Position numbers and translations under genes: made by a program. From Teratosphaeria epicoccoides (lineage: Eukaryota; Ascomycota; Dothideomycetes; Mycosphaerellales; Teratosphaeriaceae): a stretch of 64,000 bases of DNA. Below the pieces are notes generated by a model. It was not told the DNA's origin. It saw only the letters and a list, made by a program, of their open reading frames with translations, and did no database searches. How positions within the stretch are numbered: the first letter of the stretch is position 1; every line of letters starts with the position of its first letter. Of this stretch, positions 1 through 10,564 are shown piece by piece. The stretch spans positions 425,906 through 489,905 of the forward strand of contig JADDMT010000011.1 of NCBI GenBank assembly GCA_021401465.1. The letters are read 5' to 3'.

Positions 1-1424
1 ACCGAAGATGGACCGGAGTACAGCGTTAGCTGCGAGCACAGAGGCGGCGAAGATTGTGTATGCATCAATGAGGTAGTTCATCAGTCCTAGGAAGACCAAA
101 ACCATGCCGAAGCCGAAAGGCACGCCTGCCGCAATCGAGGCCATGAACTGGACGCCAGGATAATTGGTCCATGCGAACCAGAACAGTCCAATCGGAATGG
201 CAATGCCACCGACCATGACCGGAGGGAGACGGGCCTCTGGCGGTGCGAAGCCTTTGTGCGCGTCGGATGTCTTGGAGTACCGCTTGTTGTCCCAGATTGA
301 GTACGACACCGCAAAGATCATGCCCACAGCCACACCAAGGAAAGCCAAGCCGCCGATGCCAGGGCTCCAGCCGCGCTCCTGTTGGTAGACGATTGGAAAG
401 GCGCTGAACAGCATGTATAGCGTGCCATAAATGATGGCCATGTAAATGCTGAGTAGGAGCACAATAGGCTCCCGGAAAAGCAGAATCCATGGGCGCGACA
501 AGGACGTCTTGAAAACGTGCCCGAAGGTGGTTGGGCCTTGGTCGACATCGCCGCGTGACTTATAGACCTTTCCAGTCTTCTTGCTCAGCACCGCTGCACG
601 CTTACGCTGTATGACCGGCGCGTAGGTCTCAGGGACCAGCAGAGAGCAAGTCATCCAGAGCACTCCAGTAAAAATTGCCATCAGTCCTTCAACCCATCTC
701 CAGCCGATCGTCTCTCCTACGAATCCTCCAACGATTGGCCCAAGCACGGGTCCTGCAAGCGATAGGTCAGAGTTTGATCACGATTTCTGGTGCCGCACTA
801 CCCATCAAAATACGTACCCATGAACGGCGCAGCTGCGAACAGACTCATCGCAAGGCCTCTTTGCTTGGCCGGGAACATATCTGCGATCACGCCACCAGAA
901 TTTGTGAGCGGACTGCTGCCGAATGCGCCCGCGAAGAATCGAAGGATGATGAGCGTCGCAATGTTCTGACTCGCAGCAGCGCCTGCGTTGAATGCAGTCA
1001 AAGCCGCATACGTCCCAAAAAACAGAATCTGTCTCCCGAACAGCTCTGACATCGGCGCCCACATCAATGGGCCAACAGCGAAGCCCAGCACGAAGAAGGT
1101 GATACCAAGCGTGTAGACCTCCTCGCTGCAGCCGAATTGCTCGATAATCTGATCCGCGCCTCCCGAATAGGCCGAGGAAACGAAAGCGACTGCAAGTGTT
1201 GCGATGGCGACCAGCATCGTGAGAGTCCATTTCTTGGTTGAGCTGTATGTCATCGGATTTCGCGGGTCATGATCGATCCATCCGACCACGTACGGATCGT
1301 CCTCTGTGCCCGAGCCATCGTATTGCCAGTGCTCGACTTCGGGTGTGATGCCTGCTTGGTCGAAGACCTGGTGGAAATGGCTGAGTTTTGCTGGCTTGCC
1401 GGACTCTGCGTCCTTCTCCGCCAT
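1..1424 (-). CDS. MFS transporter, DHA1-like (3' end outside window)
   Basis: This is a drug/proton-antiporter type major facilitator, expected in the plasma membrane. The start is the ATG at 1424. Exon 1 is 818-1424 and exon 2 runs from 752 to the window edge. The 65-bp intron 753-817 has a GTACGT donor and a TTGCAG acceptor, and splicing joins the frame as APFMG-PVLGPIVGGF, the classic antiporter motif C region. A soluble N-terminus of about 65 residues precedes the first membrane segment (TMLVAIATLAVAFVSS). MWAPMSELFGRQ matches the loop 2-3 motif of DHA1 proteins. Exon 2 adds a cytosolic loop and further hydrophobic segments and is still open at base 1, where it ends at a typical late helix (FAASVLAANAVLRS). 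The substrate cannot be told from the sequence. Family assignment is firm. Confidence 0.9.
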
Positions 1425-2283
1425 CTTGTATGGAGCCTTCAGTGGCAGCTAAGTGTCGGATGCTGTGGACGTGTTATCAACAAAGAAAGCTGTCAAACAA
1501 CAAGGCTAAACGCGCCCCGGTGGCAGAGCGGAGATGTGCAGATTAATCAACGGCAGAGACGCGCTCACGCGATGACGAGAGCAGAGGTAATGGTGTTGAG
1601 CAACTGCATTAGCCGCAAGGCAAGAACGGATGTATATAGACACGTCGTCATCCACCAGGGGAGAAGTCAACCGTGACCTACGCTGCAATTTAGCATACGG
1701 CCTTAACGTTTGAATGCGCCACAAGATTATTCTCTAGAGCGGTACTGTGCTGCCCGTACATATTGACGGTTGCGGGAGAGGTGCACCAATTTGATAGCCG
1801 AGGACGACAAAGGCGTTATGCGCCGAGTCATGACGTCAACTGCTTAATCAGGAGCTTGGCATGCAGCCCCGGGACTCCGGCAACGGGTGAGCAGCCGCTT
1901 TCGGCCACGGCCGGCCCGTGGGCCCGGCGGCTTTCTCGTCGTGGTCGGTGTCAGGGTGTTGCGGGTCGCCGCTCTTGGTGATTGGCTCGTGGCCACATGT
2001 CGAAATGGCCGCTTCCCGTGTCGCGGGAAAGTGATGCCTGGAGTAGTGTAGCTGTGGGGTGAGAGGCTCGGGCAGGTACCGATCCCTCGGGATCATCGAG
2101 CCTCAAACACAGTATCATCCAACCTATGGCCGCTGAACAAGAGTCCTCAGAATCTGGCGACGGACAGCATACCGACGCTAGTACACGGCTGGTCCCGCCG
2201 CTAGCGACCGCTGCCGAGAAATTCGCCCTCTCAAAAATTCAAAGTGATTTCGGCTTCTGATGTTTCACCGCAATCGACACAGT
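1425..2283. other. intergenic region between MFS gene and SAS10
   Basis: This is the divergent promoter region of the MFS gene and SAS10. Short ORFs on both strands have no recognisable content and no consistent splice structure. A GC-rich stretch near 1900-1960 is the only compositional feature. I see no gene here. Confidence 0.6.
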
Positions 2284-4101
2284 ATGGGAAAGCGAAAGAG
2301 GGCTAGCCGGAAGGCTGAAGAGCCGAAAGGCCCAGACATGAACGTTGGGTCATCAAGAAAGCGGATACAAAGCTATGAGGACGTAGCGGATAGCGACGAT
2401 GAATTCCACATCAATCGAGATGAAATTTCGCTTGGCGAAGACCGGGACACAAAGAGACGGCGGAAAGCGCAAGAAGAAGAAGCCTTCATCGAGCCATCCG
2501 ACGAGGAGGTGCTTGATTACTCCGAAGATGAAGAAGGAGACGAAGAGGAGGACTATGTTGATGCGAGAGCCGAGCGACAGGACTCCACGAGTGCGGTGGG
2601 AGAGAACGAGGACGATGAAGACGACGTTGGCTGGGGCACATCAAAAGCAGACCTTTATGGCGCGGACGAGATAGAGACGGAAGAGCAAGCGCTGGAAGAG
2701 GAGGCTGAGGCGTTGCGGTTGCAAAGGAAACAGTTACAACAGATGAGCGTGGCGGACTACGGATTTGATGAGTCGGAGTGGCAGGACGTTGCGCAGGTTG
2801 AGGGCGAGGAGGGCGATGTGGTGACGGAGGTGCTGCCTCAATTACAGGTCACAGAGGACATGGGACCGGCTGAGAAGCTGAAGCTGCTCAAGTCGCGATA
2901 TCCCGAATTCGAGCCTCTCAGCAAAGAGCTGTTGTCGCTGCAGGATATACATGCATCTTTGACCGAGGAAGTTAAGATTGTCGATGATTCGGTCACACTG
3001 ACCCACACCCCAGCTGTCGTGACCAAACTGAGAGCTGCGTCCGCCTACCTTGGCGCATTGACCATGTACTTCTCCCTGTTGACGTCTACGGCTTGGGATT
3101 CGGAAAATGCTGCTTTAGCCCTGTCTGCAACGCACTTGCGCGATCATCCCGTCATGGACAGCCTTGTACAGTGCCGCGAGCTGTGGCAGAAAGCAAGCGC
3201 ACTATCAAGTGATCAACCAGATATCGATGAGGATGAAAGCGGAGAGGATGAGGAAGAGGGGGTCATCTCGGAGGTTCCAGCACAGACGAAGCCGCGCCAC
3301 CAAAGCGCAGCTCAGGCTCGCCGGGCTGAACGCTTGGCAAAGACCGAGGCCGACCTTGCGGACCTGGACGCCCTACTCGCACCCAAAGCATCCCGCACAG
3401 CGAGGACCCAACGCATTCACGCCGACGACGACTCGGACCTCGGCGAAGAAGCCCCGCTTACCGCGCGTGAAGCCGAAGACAAAGCCAAGCGCAAGAAGAG
3501 CTTGCGATTCTACACCTCGCAGATCGCACAGAAAGCCAATAAGCGCGGAGCTTCTGGTCGCAATGCCGGCGGCGATGAAGATGTGCCTCATCGCGAGCGT
3601 CTCCGTGACAGGCAAGCAAGACTCAACGCTGAAGCCGAGAAACGTGGCAAAGGCAAGACCAGCGACGCCGCAGCCGACCTCGGCGGCGACAGCGACGAAG
3701 ACGACGCGCGCCAAGCCAAACAGATCCGGAACGAAGTGGACGAAGACGACTACTACGACCTCATTGCCGCGCGGACGGCCACGAAGAAGACCGATCGAGC
3801 TGCTCTCGCTGAAGCGCGGAAACAGGCAGCGGTCGCGGGGGCGCAAGTGCGGGAAGACGAGACGGTGGGAGCGGATGGGAAGAGGAAGATTTCGTATGTA
3901 ATCGAGAAGAATAAGGGGTTGACGCCGTTTAGGAAGAAGGATGTGAGGAATCCGAGGGTCAAGAAGAGAAGGAAGTTTGAGGAGAAGAAGAAGAAGTTGG
4001 CGTCGATGAAGCCGGTATATAAGGGAGGAGAGGGCCGGGGTGGGTATGGAGGGGAGCTGACGGGAATCAAGAAGGGGTTGGTGAAGAGTACGAAGTTGTA
4101 G
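2284..4101 (+). CDS. SAS10: U3 snoRNP/SSU processome protein Sas10/Utp3
   Basis: This is a single exon of 605 aa from ATG 2284 (MGKRKRASRK). An in-frame ATG at 2260 would add eight residues, but the basic MGKRKR start fits Sas10 orthologues better. The N-terminus is acidic with Glu/Asp runs. A central Sas10/Utp3/C1D-type domain lies near residues 195-310 (EKLKLLKSRYPEFEPL, then a helical segment). The C-terminal Sas10 domain is unmistakable: KNKGLTPFRKKDVRNPRVKK followed by a Lys-rich tail and a YKGGEGRGGYGGELTGIKKG block. The family acts in the nucleolus in 18S rRNA maturation. A 249-aa ORF on the opposite strand is a shadow of the biased codons. Confidence 0.95.
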   Translation: MGKRKRASRKAEEPKGPDMNVGSSRKRIQSYEDVADSDDEFHINRDEISLGEDRDTKRRRKAQEEEAFIEPSDEEVLDYSEDEEGDEEEDYVDARAERQDSTSAVGENEDDEDDVGWGTSKADLYGADEIETEEQALEEEAEALRLQRKQLQQMSVADYGFDESEWQDVAQVEGEEGDVVTEVLPQLQVTEDMGPAEKLKLLKSRYPEFEPLSKELLSLQDIHASLTEEVKIVDDSVTLTHTPAVVTKLRAASAYLGALTMYFSLLTSTAWDSENAALALSATHLRDHPVMDSLVQCRELWQKASALSSDQPDIDEDESGEDEEEGVISEVPAQTKPRHQSAAQARRAERLAKTEADLADLDALLAPKASRTARTQRIHADDDSDLGEEAPLTAREAEDKAKRKKSLRFYTSQIAQKANKRGASGRNAGGDEDVPHRERLRDRQARLNAEAEKRGKGKTSDAAADLGGDSDEDDARQAKQIRNEVDEDDYYDLIAARTATKKTDRAALAEARKQAAVAGAQVREDETVGADGKRKISYVIEKNKGLTPFRKKDVRNPRVKKRRKFEEKKKKLASMKPVYKGGEGRGGYGGELTGIKKGLVKSTKL

Positions 4102-4209
4102 AGGAGAGGTGGTGCTGGTCACTGCTATGGCAGATTGATTGATGATGTGTGCTCGACAATGACAGCTGCTCTCCTGGTGCCTGAAACGTGTCTGCCATGC
4201 CCGCGCATG

Positions 4210-4539
4210 CTATTCCTCGTCGGGGTCCTCGGGTATGTCGTAAATATCGTCCACGTGCACCCGGCCGGACGAACCGACATTTTGATTTCTCGCAATTTCA
4301 TCAAGCACGCTCTGCAGCCCCGCCAACTCTCCATGCCGATCATCGTCGCCGTCGCTTTCCGACTCTTCGCTATCATCCACTTCCCTTGTCGTCTCCACTA
4401 GGCGCGGCAGATCCGCTGCGCCGTCGCCTCCATAGCCGATGATGTTGCCAGTCTGGACTTCCTGCCGGTGCACGGTCATCTGCGCATGGTGTTTATGCTC
4501 CTCGCTCTGCTCATCCCGGCCACCAGGTCCGCGACTGTT
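4210..4539 (-). other. open frame in phase with MMS2 beyond its stop codon
   Basis: The reading frame of MMS2 continues after its TAG (4540-4542) for another 109 sense codons and ends at 4210. The frame is rich in Asp and Glu, carries an internal ATG at 4479 (MTVHRQEVQTGNIIGYGG), and ends HVDDIYDIPEDPDEE. It could be a readthrough extension, a separate small gene starting at 4479, or chance openness in GC-rich DNA, since plus-strand ORFs overlap it. I found no donor in exon 3 that would splice past the stop. Function is unknown. Confidence 0.3.
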
Positions 4540-5104
4540 CTAAAAGTTCGTGCCTTCCGGCGGCTGCGGGAGTTTCTTGTTGGCGGGCGCGGCCATGTAG
4601 CGGCGGAGCTCGATGAGGATGGTTTCCATGGTGAAGTCGCGTTTCCAGGTGCTGAGGGAGGGGAGTTTGGTCAGGTCGACCTGCGAGGCGGCCGTGTCAG
4701 TGGGGTGGGGAGGGAGCGGGCGGCGTGGGGAAGGGCACATACTTTGCCGTTGGACTGGTTGACGCATGGGAGGTTGACTTTGCTTATGAATGTGACTTGC
4801 GGGGGGCTGTCGGGGTATTCGGGCCCGCAGTGGATCCTGAGGGAGTAGATGCGGTTTTCGTGGACGGACTGTCAAGGTGTCAGCACGAGTGATCTGTGGT
4901 CGCGTGCCGTCTTGGTGGGGTCGTGGTGTTGGTGCGCCCGCCTTCTCGACCTACGTGCGGCGGCCCGAGTATTGTGCCATTCCAGTTCGTCAATGAGAGA
5001 TCGTCGCCCTCATCCAGCCCGTACGAACACGCCTCCGCTCCCAACCCTTTCTCGCCTTTCTCCAGCTCTTCCAGCAGCCGGAAGTTCCGGGGGACTTTGG
5101 CCAT
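4540..5104 (-). CDS. MMS2: ubiquitin-conjugating enzyme variant Mms2
   Basis: This encodes a catalytically inactive E2 variant. The family pairs with Ubc13 to build Lys63-linked ubiquitin chains in error-free post-replication repair. Exons are 5104-4955, 4868-4743 and 4680-4540, giving 138 aa, the family length. Introns 4869-4954 (GTAGGT/GACAG) and 4681-4742 (GTATGT/GCAG) restore a continuous frame. Exon 1 is MAKVPRNFRLLEELEKGEKG and onward to NWNGTILGPPH. Exon 2 starts SVHENRIYSLRIHCGPEYPD. Exon 3 ends LIELRRYMAAPANKKLPQPP-EGTNF. The E2 active-site cysteine is absent, as expected of a UEV. The gene is divergent from TRS65 with about 260 bp between the start codons. The frame stays open past the stop (see 4210-4539). 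Confidence 0.96.
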
Positions 5105-5365
5105 TCTCTGGCGGTGACGTAGCAATATCGCTGTGTGTTGGTCGGTGTTGGAGCACGGCTGGGACGAATGTCTGGTCGGTCGTTGAAGTCGGGTGCGCTG
5201 TTTGCGTTGTTTGTATGTAGATTTTGGAAGTTACCGACATGGTAGCGGGGTAAGTAAGGGTTGGGTCGACGCCCCGCCAGTGGGGCGATCACCTCCAAAA
5301 GGCGGGGGCGGGGGACATTGCCGGCATCAGAGTCCGCCTGATCCTGCTCTCTCTCCGCAAGCCGC

Positions 5366-7258
5366 ATGATGGCGCTCAGTGACGTGAAGGCCCGACTCGA
5401 GACACTGCTCGGCGGAGGTGTTCTGGACGTCGCGATCCTCGAGGACGCAGATGTCAACCCCCTCGAGCTGGTGGAAGACGGGTCACTGGATCGGCTGAGA
5501 AATGCGGCGGCGAGGAAAACGCTGTTCTTTGGTAGGGGAGGTCTTGTCCGTGGCTGCACTGATTGCTGAGGCCGACTCTGCGCAGATGAGCATGTCCAAG
5601 TCACCGTCGTCCTCCAGGCGTCTGCCAGCGCCGACGACGTCCATGACCTTCTCGCGCATCTGGCCCTTGTTCTGGCAGCACACGCGACTGATGCGACACC
5701 ACCTGTGTCGGGGACGACGGCCCCAGCCTCTGGCTACCATGACGTGGCATCGGGGTCCATCACGGCTTCAGCGTTCGACAGCGTAGCAAGTGTGGACCAT
5801 GTGACATTTGTGGTCTGGAAGGCCGGCCTGCATTTGCTACGGCCACGAGCACGACTGCAGCGCCCCGCCATCTACTTCACCGCGAATCTCGGCATCGCTC
5901 CACAGCCTTCGCATGGTGCTCCCCACGCGGACGAAATGGCGCTGAGACCATTCGAGCCTCTTCCGGCCAACGTCCTCGCGCCGCTCAACCGCGTCCCGGA
6001 GTTTGACACCAATCCCATCTACCTCTCCGCCGAGAGACTCACAAAGGTGGCACCACCGCCGCCGAGGAGGGCAGACACTGTCAAGCCGCTCCGGGGCGCG
6101 TCGAAACAAGCATTTCCGACGCTGGATGCAATGTCCGCGCGCATCAACTCCGCCGGGCTGCCGGATGGAAGTGTCGCAAGTCTCCACCTCCAGGCCTCTC
6201 GCAACGTTGCGGGCAGCTTGGTGGTAGATGAAATGAATGTCAGCGTGCCAGACCCGGAAGCGAAGTACACGGCAGTCGCGTTGGCGGACCAAGCTGCGCG
6301 CGAAGGTCGCGGGGCACTCGTGGCCCGCGACGTCGTCGGGAACAAGGTCTTGCAGCCTATGGTACCATCCAACATGCCGCTGCGAATGTCTCCGGGAGAT
6401 GAGACGGTATTGCTGTATCAGATCGACGCGAATCCGGCGAAGCTGCACGTGCGTATTGGAGCGACGCTCTTGCTCGACATTGGCGCTTCAGTCAAACTGG
6501 ACATCACGAGTGAGGCGTCGGATCTGAGTGCGCCGCCTCAAGCCTCTCCAGGCACAGTGTATCAATGGTCGTGTCCGGTGCCGAGCGTCTCGCACCAGCA
6601 GAAGCAAGTCTCCTCGACGTCGAGCTCGAAGCCACAAGATGCCCAGGGGAAAGCAGCAGCAGGTGGGGGTAACATCACGCTCTACTTCACAGCTCCAGCT
6701 ACGACATACAAGGGTGACGAGTTTGCCGTGAAGGTGAGATGCGTCAACGACAGTGCTCGAGCGCGCCATGTCGCCATTGTGCCGGTGCATCAACGATCAG
6801 CCCAAAGTGGATCACCGGTACAGCCCTCAGCCGGTGTGAACAGCAACGTGGACCGAGTGGCCGACCTCTGCAGTGCGCCTCCGCCATCTTCAGCGGACCA
6901 GACACCGTCGCATGCCAATGTCATGTGTGTGACGCCTGATGTACGCATGGCTCCATTGCTGCCCGGAGGTACACACGACACGCAAATAATCTTTCGTGCT
7001 ACAGCAGCCGGTGTACTGGAGCTCAGACCGCTACGGATTGTTGACCTAGAGACCAAGCAAACGGCTGACGTCTGGGATCTGCCTGATGTCGTTGCATTGG
7101 AAACGGACGCCAAGACTGCCAGGAAGCCGATCAGAATCGGGAAGGTGTCCAGCAGTGTCACGCCAGTTGAGGACGAAAGGTTTGCTGTTTGGCGGAGAAC
7201 AGAAGAGGAGAGGATCATGAAAGAACTCAAGACAGGAGGAGTGAAGGTCGAAGCATGA
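5366..7258 (+). CDS. TRS65: TRAPPII complex subunit Trs65
   Basis: This is a Trs65-type TRAPPII tethering subunit; the family acts at the late Golgi in Rab activation. Exon 1 is 5366-5531 and exon 2 is 5586-7258. The 54-bp intron has GTAGGG/CGCAG ends and splicing joins RKTLFF-DEHVQVTVVLQ without a stop. The product is 612 aa, and a second ATG at 5369 is equally possible. Recognisable blocks are FVVWKAGLHLLRPRARLQRP, a conserved strand near residue 110, a KPLRG-containing block, and beta-rich C-terminal parts (DEFAVKVRCVNDSARARHV). I assign it by these blocks and by length. It is convergent with whatever lies at 7270-7900. Confidence 0.8.
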
Positions 7259-8604
7259 TGGAGATGCGCAAGCTCGCTCAGGCATGAATCGACGTCGATT
7301 CGCTCTCCACGAGACCCGAATACCTCCCACACAGAGCCGACCGTCCTCGCAAGCCGCTCAATCAGCTGAGTCTGTCCGACGTCAGACTCCGACCACAGCG
7401 CGGCAGACTGCAAAGCCATGTAGCAATGTTCAAGCAGACTGAGGCGACGGCCAAGCCAATGTTCCTTTTGAGCCAAGCCGCGAAAGCTCTTCTGTTCTAC
7501 TCGCCTACCACTGCGACTATCAGCGTCCGTACGTCGACGATTAGGAACAGTAAGGGCAGGGTGTTGGTGTTGGCCATCTGATTTTCGTCTTGTGGTCCGT
7601 CAACCGTGTCCGCAGTGACTAATCTCCTCAGGTGTGGAAGATCGCTGTTTGCGAAATTGCGCTCCCGATCGCGGCTCGGTTGAAGCCCTTGCCGGGTTCG
7701 TCTCTGTTGAGCCTTGATGACGGTGCTTCATGCCACACGTCAGCATGATCAACGCAAGCAGCGGGGCCAGGGCGGGCTGACTACTGATTGGCACTGTGAG
7801 TGCCTCCAGGAATTTGACTTGCTCTCCCCGCAAGAATGCCGAGGCGAGTTGGCCCTGTGAGTGTATCTCAACGGGATGGACATAAGGCTCCAAAGGGATT
7901 GTTCATGGCGAGCGTGGACGCCGTCCATGATATGCCACCTGCACATCCAGCGCCCACATTCCGCTGGTCTCGCAATCTGCGCTGCGCTTGATAGAACTTT
8001 TGGTCCCACGCGTGACGAAGGCGGACGACCCATTGCTTTCTGGTATCAGGACATACTGTCCGCGTCTTGTTGCGCTACCAAAGCAGAAGCACGTTGCCGA
8101 GTATGGGCGCTAATAGCTTGAGCGCTCCATACTTTCAGCCCCGTATCTTTGCTGCTAGGAGGTGTACAGTGTCTTCCTACCTCGTGCGTAATGAGGTCGT
8201 CTTCAAGCAGACCCTAGACCACAACCTGCACCAGATTCTGACGGGGGGGGATTATTATCAGTGGGTTTGGAGAAGAAGGAGAAGGATCTGGAGGGCGAGG
8301 GAAGAAAGTGCTTGGGAGACTTGTGGGATTTGCAATGGAGAGACGCACTCGTTTTCAATAGTGAGAATAAGAATAGACGGCTTTATCGGGCGTGAGCAGC
8401 ACGGAAGTTCTATCTATTGTGTATGATATTCACATAGCTGGCTACACGATTATAAACTCACCCCTGCAAGCGGTGCACGGCGTGCCCTCGCAAAGTCCGG
8501 GAACGGAGGTGTGCTGCGTGCAACCCGACTCTCGCCACAAGACCTATTACGTCCATAAGCCAGAATCCATTCCTTGCAGCACTCACGGCCACCACGCCCG
8601 CAGT
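7259..8604. other. unassigned region, possible minus-strand coding pieces
   Basis: Two minus-strand open stretches look coding-like but could not be joined into a model. One is around 7890-7690 (HSQGQLASAFLRGEQVKFLE and onward). The other is around 7600-7260 (LERLARTV-type helix, ending LSELAHLHHA). An uncharacterised gene of two or three exons convergent with TRS65 is possible. From about 8040 to 8600 I see no gene. Confidence 0.25.
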
Positions 8605-10158
8605 TCACTCCCTCGGCACCCAATCCTTCCACTTGCTCGCCCTCGCCTGCACATAATCTCCCGATCTCACCGCCTGTCTCAGCCCCGTCAAGCCCGGGAC
8701 CGGCCATACCGACTTGAACCACCGACTCCAGGCAGCAGTGCCGCTCGCGCTCGCAGCCTCGACTTTGACTTTCTCGTACACACTCGGCAAGCCCTGCGCT
8801 CCCGACGTCCGGCGCAGGCCATCGTACCATTGTCTGTCGAAGTCGGCCCAGAATTCGGACTCGGAATGGTAGGTCTGCGCGTACAGCCATCGCATGCCAT
8901 TGAGTTCCTTCAGTTTGGCTTCGATATCGCGGTTCGCGGTGATGAAGGCCTCGCGATCGGGGGGCCCGAGGCCCCAGAGGCCGATGTTGAGCATCTGCTC
9001 CGGCGTCCCCGTGTTCCTCTCCAGCACGTCCGGCAGTCGGGACGTATCGTGCGGATGCATAGTCGGCATGGCGCTCGGCTGCAACGGACACAGCCACAAT
9101 GGCCAGATGCCTAACCTCTCGTCTTCGTACCGAATGAACTCCTCGGCGCTGCGGTAGGGGAGCGCGAGATCCTGCACGAACATCCGTTCCGTGTGCCCGG
9201 AGCCGTGGAGCGCTTTGTACAACATCCTCGTGTGCAGGAAATCATCCAGGAACCAACGCGTCCAGTCGTTGAAGGGCACCAGGCCGTGGAAGTATGTGAA
9301 GGCGGCGCGGCCGACCCAGAAGCCGCCGCGGTCGTAGCGGAAAAGGTAGTCGGGGAGGGGGATGAGCTCTTGGTAGGGGGTGGTGGGGGAGGTGTGGGTG
9401 GTGATTTTTTGTTGGACGTGCAGGTAGAACCAGGGGTCTGAGGGGGCGGAGAAGCGCTGGATTGGGGTGGAAGGATGAGTAGGTCCATCGACCATCCGGG
9501 CGGTGATGAGGGCGCCGTGGGTGGGGGAGAAGAGGATGCCGTCGACGTAGTCTATGTCCTCGTTTGCCGGGTCCGCCAGCTCGCGGATCCTCTTCACAGC
9601 TTCTGCGGTGCTGCTCGTAGGATGATACGTCGCTTCCACGTATTTCTTGGCGGGCTTCAGGTGGATCTCGAGAAGAGTCACGACTCCCAACGTTCCCAGG
9701 GCTCCCGCCGCGCCACGGAAGAGATCCGGATTCTGCGTGTCGGAGCAGGTCACTACATGCTCACCATTCGCCAACACCATCTCCACAGACCTCAGGGTGC
9801 GATCGAAGAAGCCGTGGCGGAACGAAGAGCTCTCGCCACTCGTGCCGCTGTAGCCGCCCCCGGCAGTGATTCCGGGAAACTCCATGACGACGGGGGGGAT
9901 GAGGTTGTGTTCCAGGGTTGCTTCGACGAGGCGGTCCATGGAGACGTTGGGCTCAACCAGCGCCATCTGAGTTTCAGCGTTGACGCTCAGAACATTGCTG
10001 AGGCGACTGGTGTCGACGACTTTGGATGGATGCCGGCCGAGCGCGGATTTGCGGGTGCTGTTTGTGGAGCCGTGAAAGATGCGGAAGCGTTCGCCGCGGG
10101 CATGGAAGGATTTGATGGAGGCGGCGATGCGGAAGACTTCGGAGTGGTGGTGGTCCAT
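8605..10158 (-). CDS. FAD-binding oxidoreductase, DHCR24/Diminuto-like
   Basis: This is a single exon of 517 aa from ATG 10158 (MDHHHSEVFRIAASIKSFHA). It belongs to the PCMH/VAO flavoprotein fold and most resembles delta-24-sterol reductase proteins. Support includes FRIFHGSTNSTR near the start, then the FAD-binding block MEFPGITAGGGYSGTSGESS and SFRHGFFDRTL, and the RGAAGALGTLGVVTLLEIHL block. The C-terminal half is rich in aromatic residues. An in-frame ATG at 10341 would add 61 Ser/Pro-rich residues. A GTAGGA...CTGCAG pair inside that extension does not splice in frame, so I prefer 10158. The substrate is unknown: fungi carry several such paralogues, and ergosterol synthesis itself does not need a delta-24 reductase. 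It is divergent from RXT2. Confidence 0.85.
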   Translation of the reverse strand: MDHHHSEVFRIAASIKSFHARGERFRIFHGSTNSTRKSALGRHPSKVVDTSRLSNVLSVNAETQMALVEPNVSMDRLVEATLEHNLIPPVVMEFPGITAGGGYSGTSGESSSFRHGFFDRTLRSVEMVLANGEHVVTCSDTQNPDLFRGAAGALGTLGVVTLLEIHLKPAKKYVEATYHPTSSTAEAVKRIRELADPANEDIDYVDGILFSPTHGALITARMVDGPTHPSTPIQRFSAPSDPWFYLHVQQKITTHTSPTTPYQELIPLPDYLFRYDRGGFWVGRAAFTYFHGLVPFNDWTRWFLDDFLHTRMLYKALHGSGHTERMFVQDLALPYRSAEEFIRYEDERLGIWPLWLCPLQPSAMPTMHPHDTSRLPDVLERNTGTPEQMLNIGLWGLGPPDREAFITANRDIEAKLKELNGMRWLYAQTYHSESEFWADFDRQWYDGLRRTSGAQGLPSVYEKVKVEAASASGTAAWSRWFKSVWPVPGLTGLRQAVRSGDYVQARASKWKDWVPRE

Positions 10159-10393
10159 GGCCGGAGAGGGTGGGGGGGAGGAAGTGGTGTAGTTCCGGGG
10201 GCATGTTGAGGAGATGTTGTGACGGGATGGAAGGACTGCAGACGGCGACGGCAAGCAAGCGGCGGGCAAGGACGACGGTGAAGATGTCAGAGTCAGCTCT
10301 CCTACCTTGACAAGCCTACGCACGGCTTCTGCAGCCTTCATGGATGGATTGTGTGTTGGTGTTGGTGGTGACGGGGGAAGAGTATCAGATTGA

Positions 10394-10449
10394 GGATGTC
10401 GGATGTCGGATGTCGGATGTCGGATGTCGGATGTCGGATATCGGATATC
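10394..10449 (+). repeat. heptanucleotide tandem repeat, 8 units
   Basis: Six perfect copies of GGATGTC are followed by two copies of GGATATC, 56 bp in all. The array sits in the shared upstream region of the DHCR24-like gene and RXT2. Confidence 0.97.
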
Positions 10450-10564
10450 GGACCCGGTAGAACTATCTCCCGTGCGTGAAACATTACACACATTATTATT
10501 GAAACCCCATGCAACTCTCACTGTTGCAATATACAGTTTCTTACAGCAAATTTGCATTTCCACC

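Noticed and set aside
3373..4122. 249-codon minus-strand ORF opposite SAS10
   Set aside because: Leu/Arg/Pro-rich shadow of the acidic and basic codon runs of SAS10; no start context and no family features.
9475..10209. 244-codon plus-strand ORF opposite the DHCR24-like gene
   Set aside because: Gly/Val/Glu-rich mirror of a GC3-rich coding strand; the minus-strand protein has clear FAD motifs.
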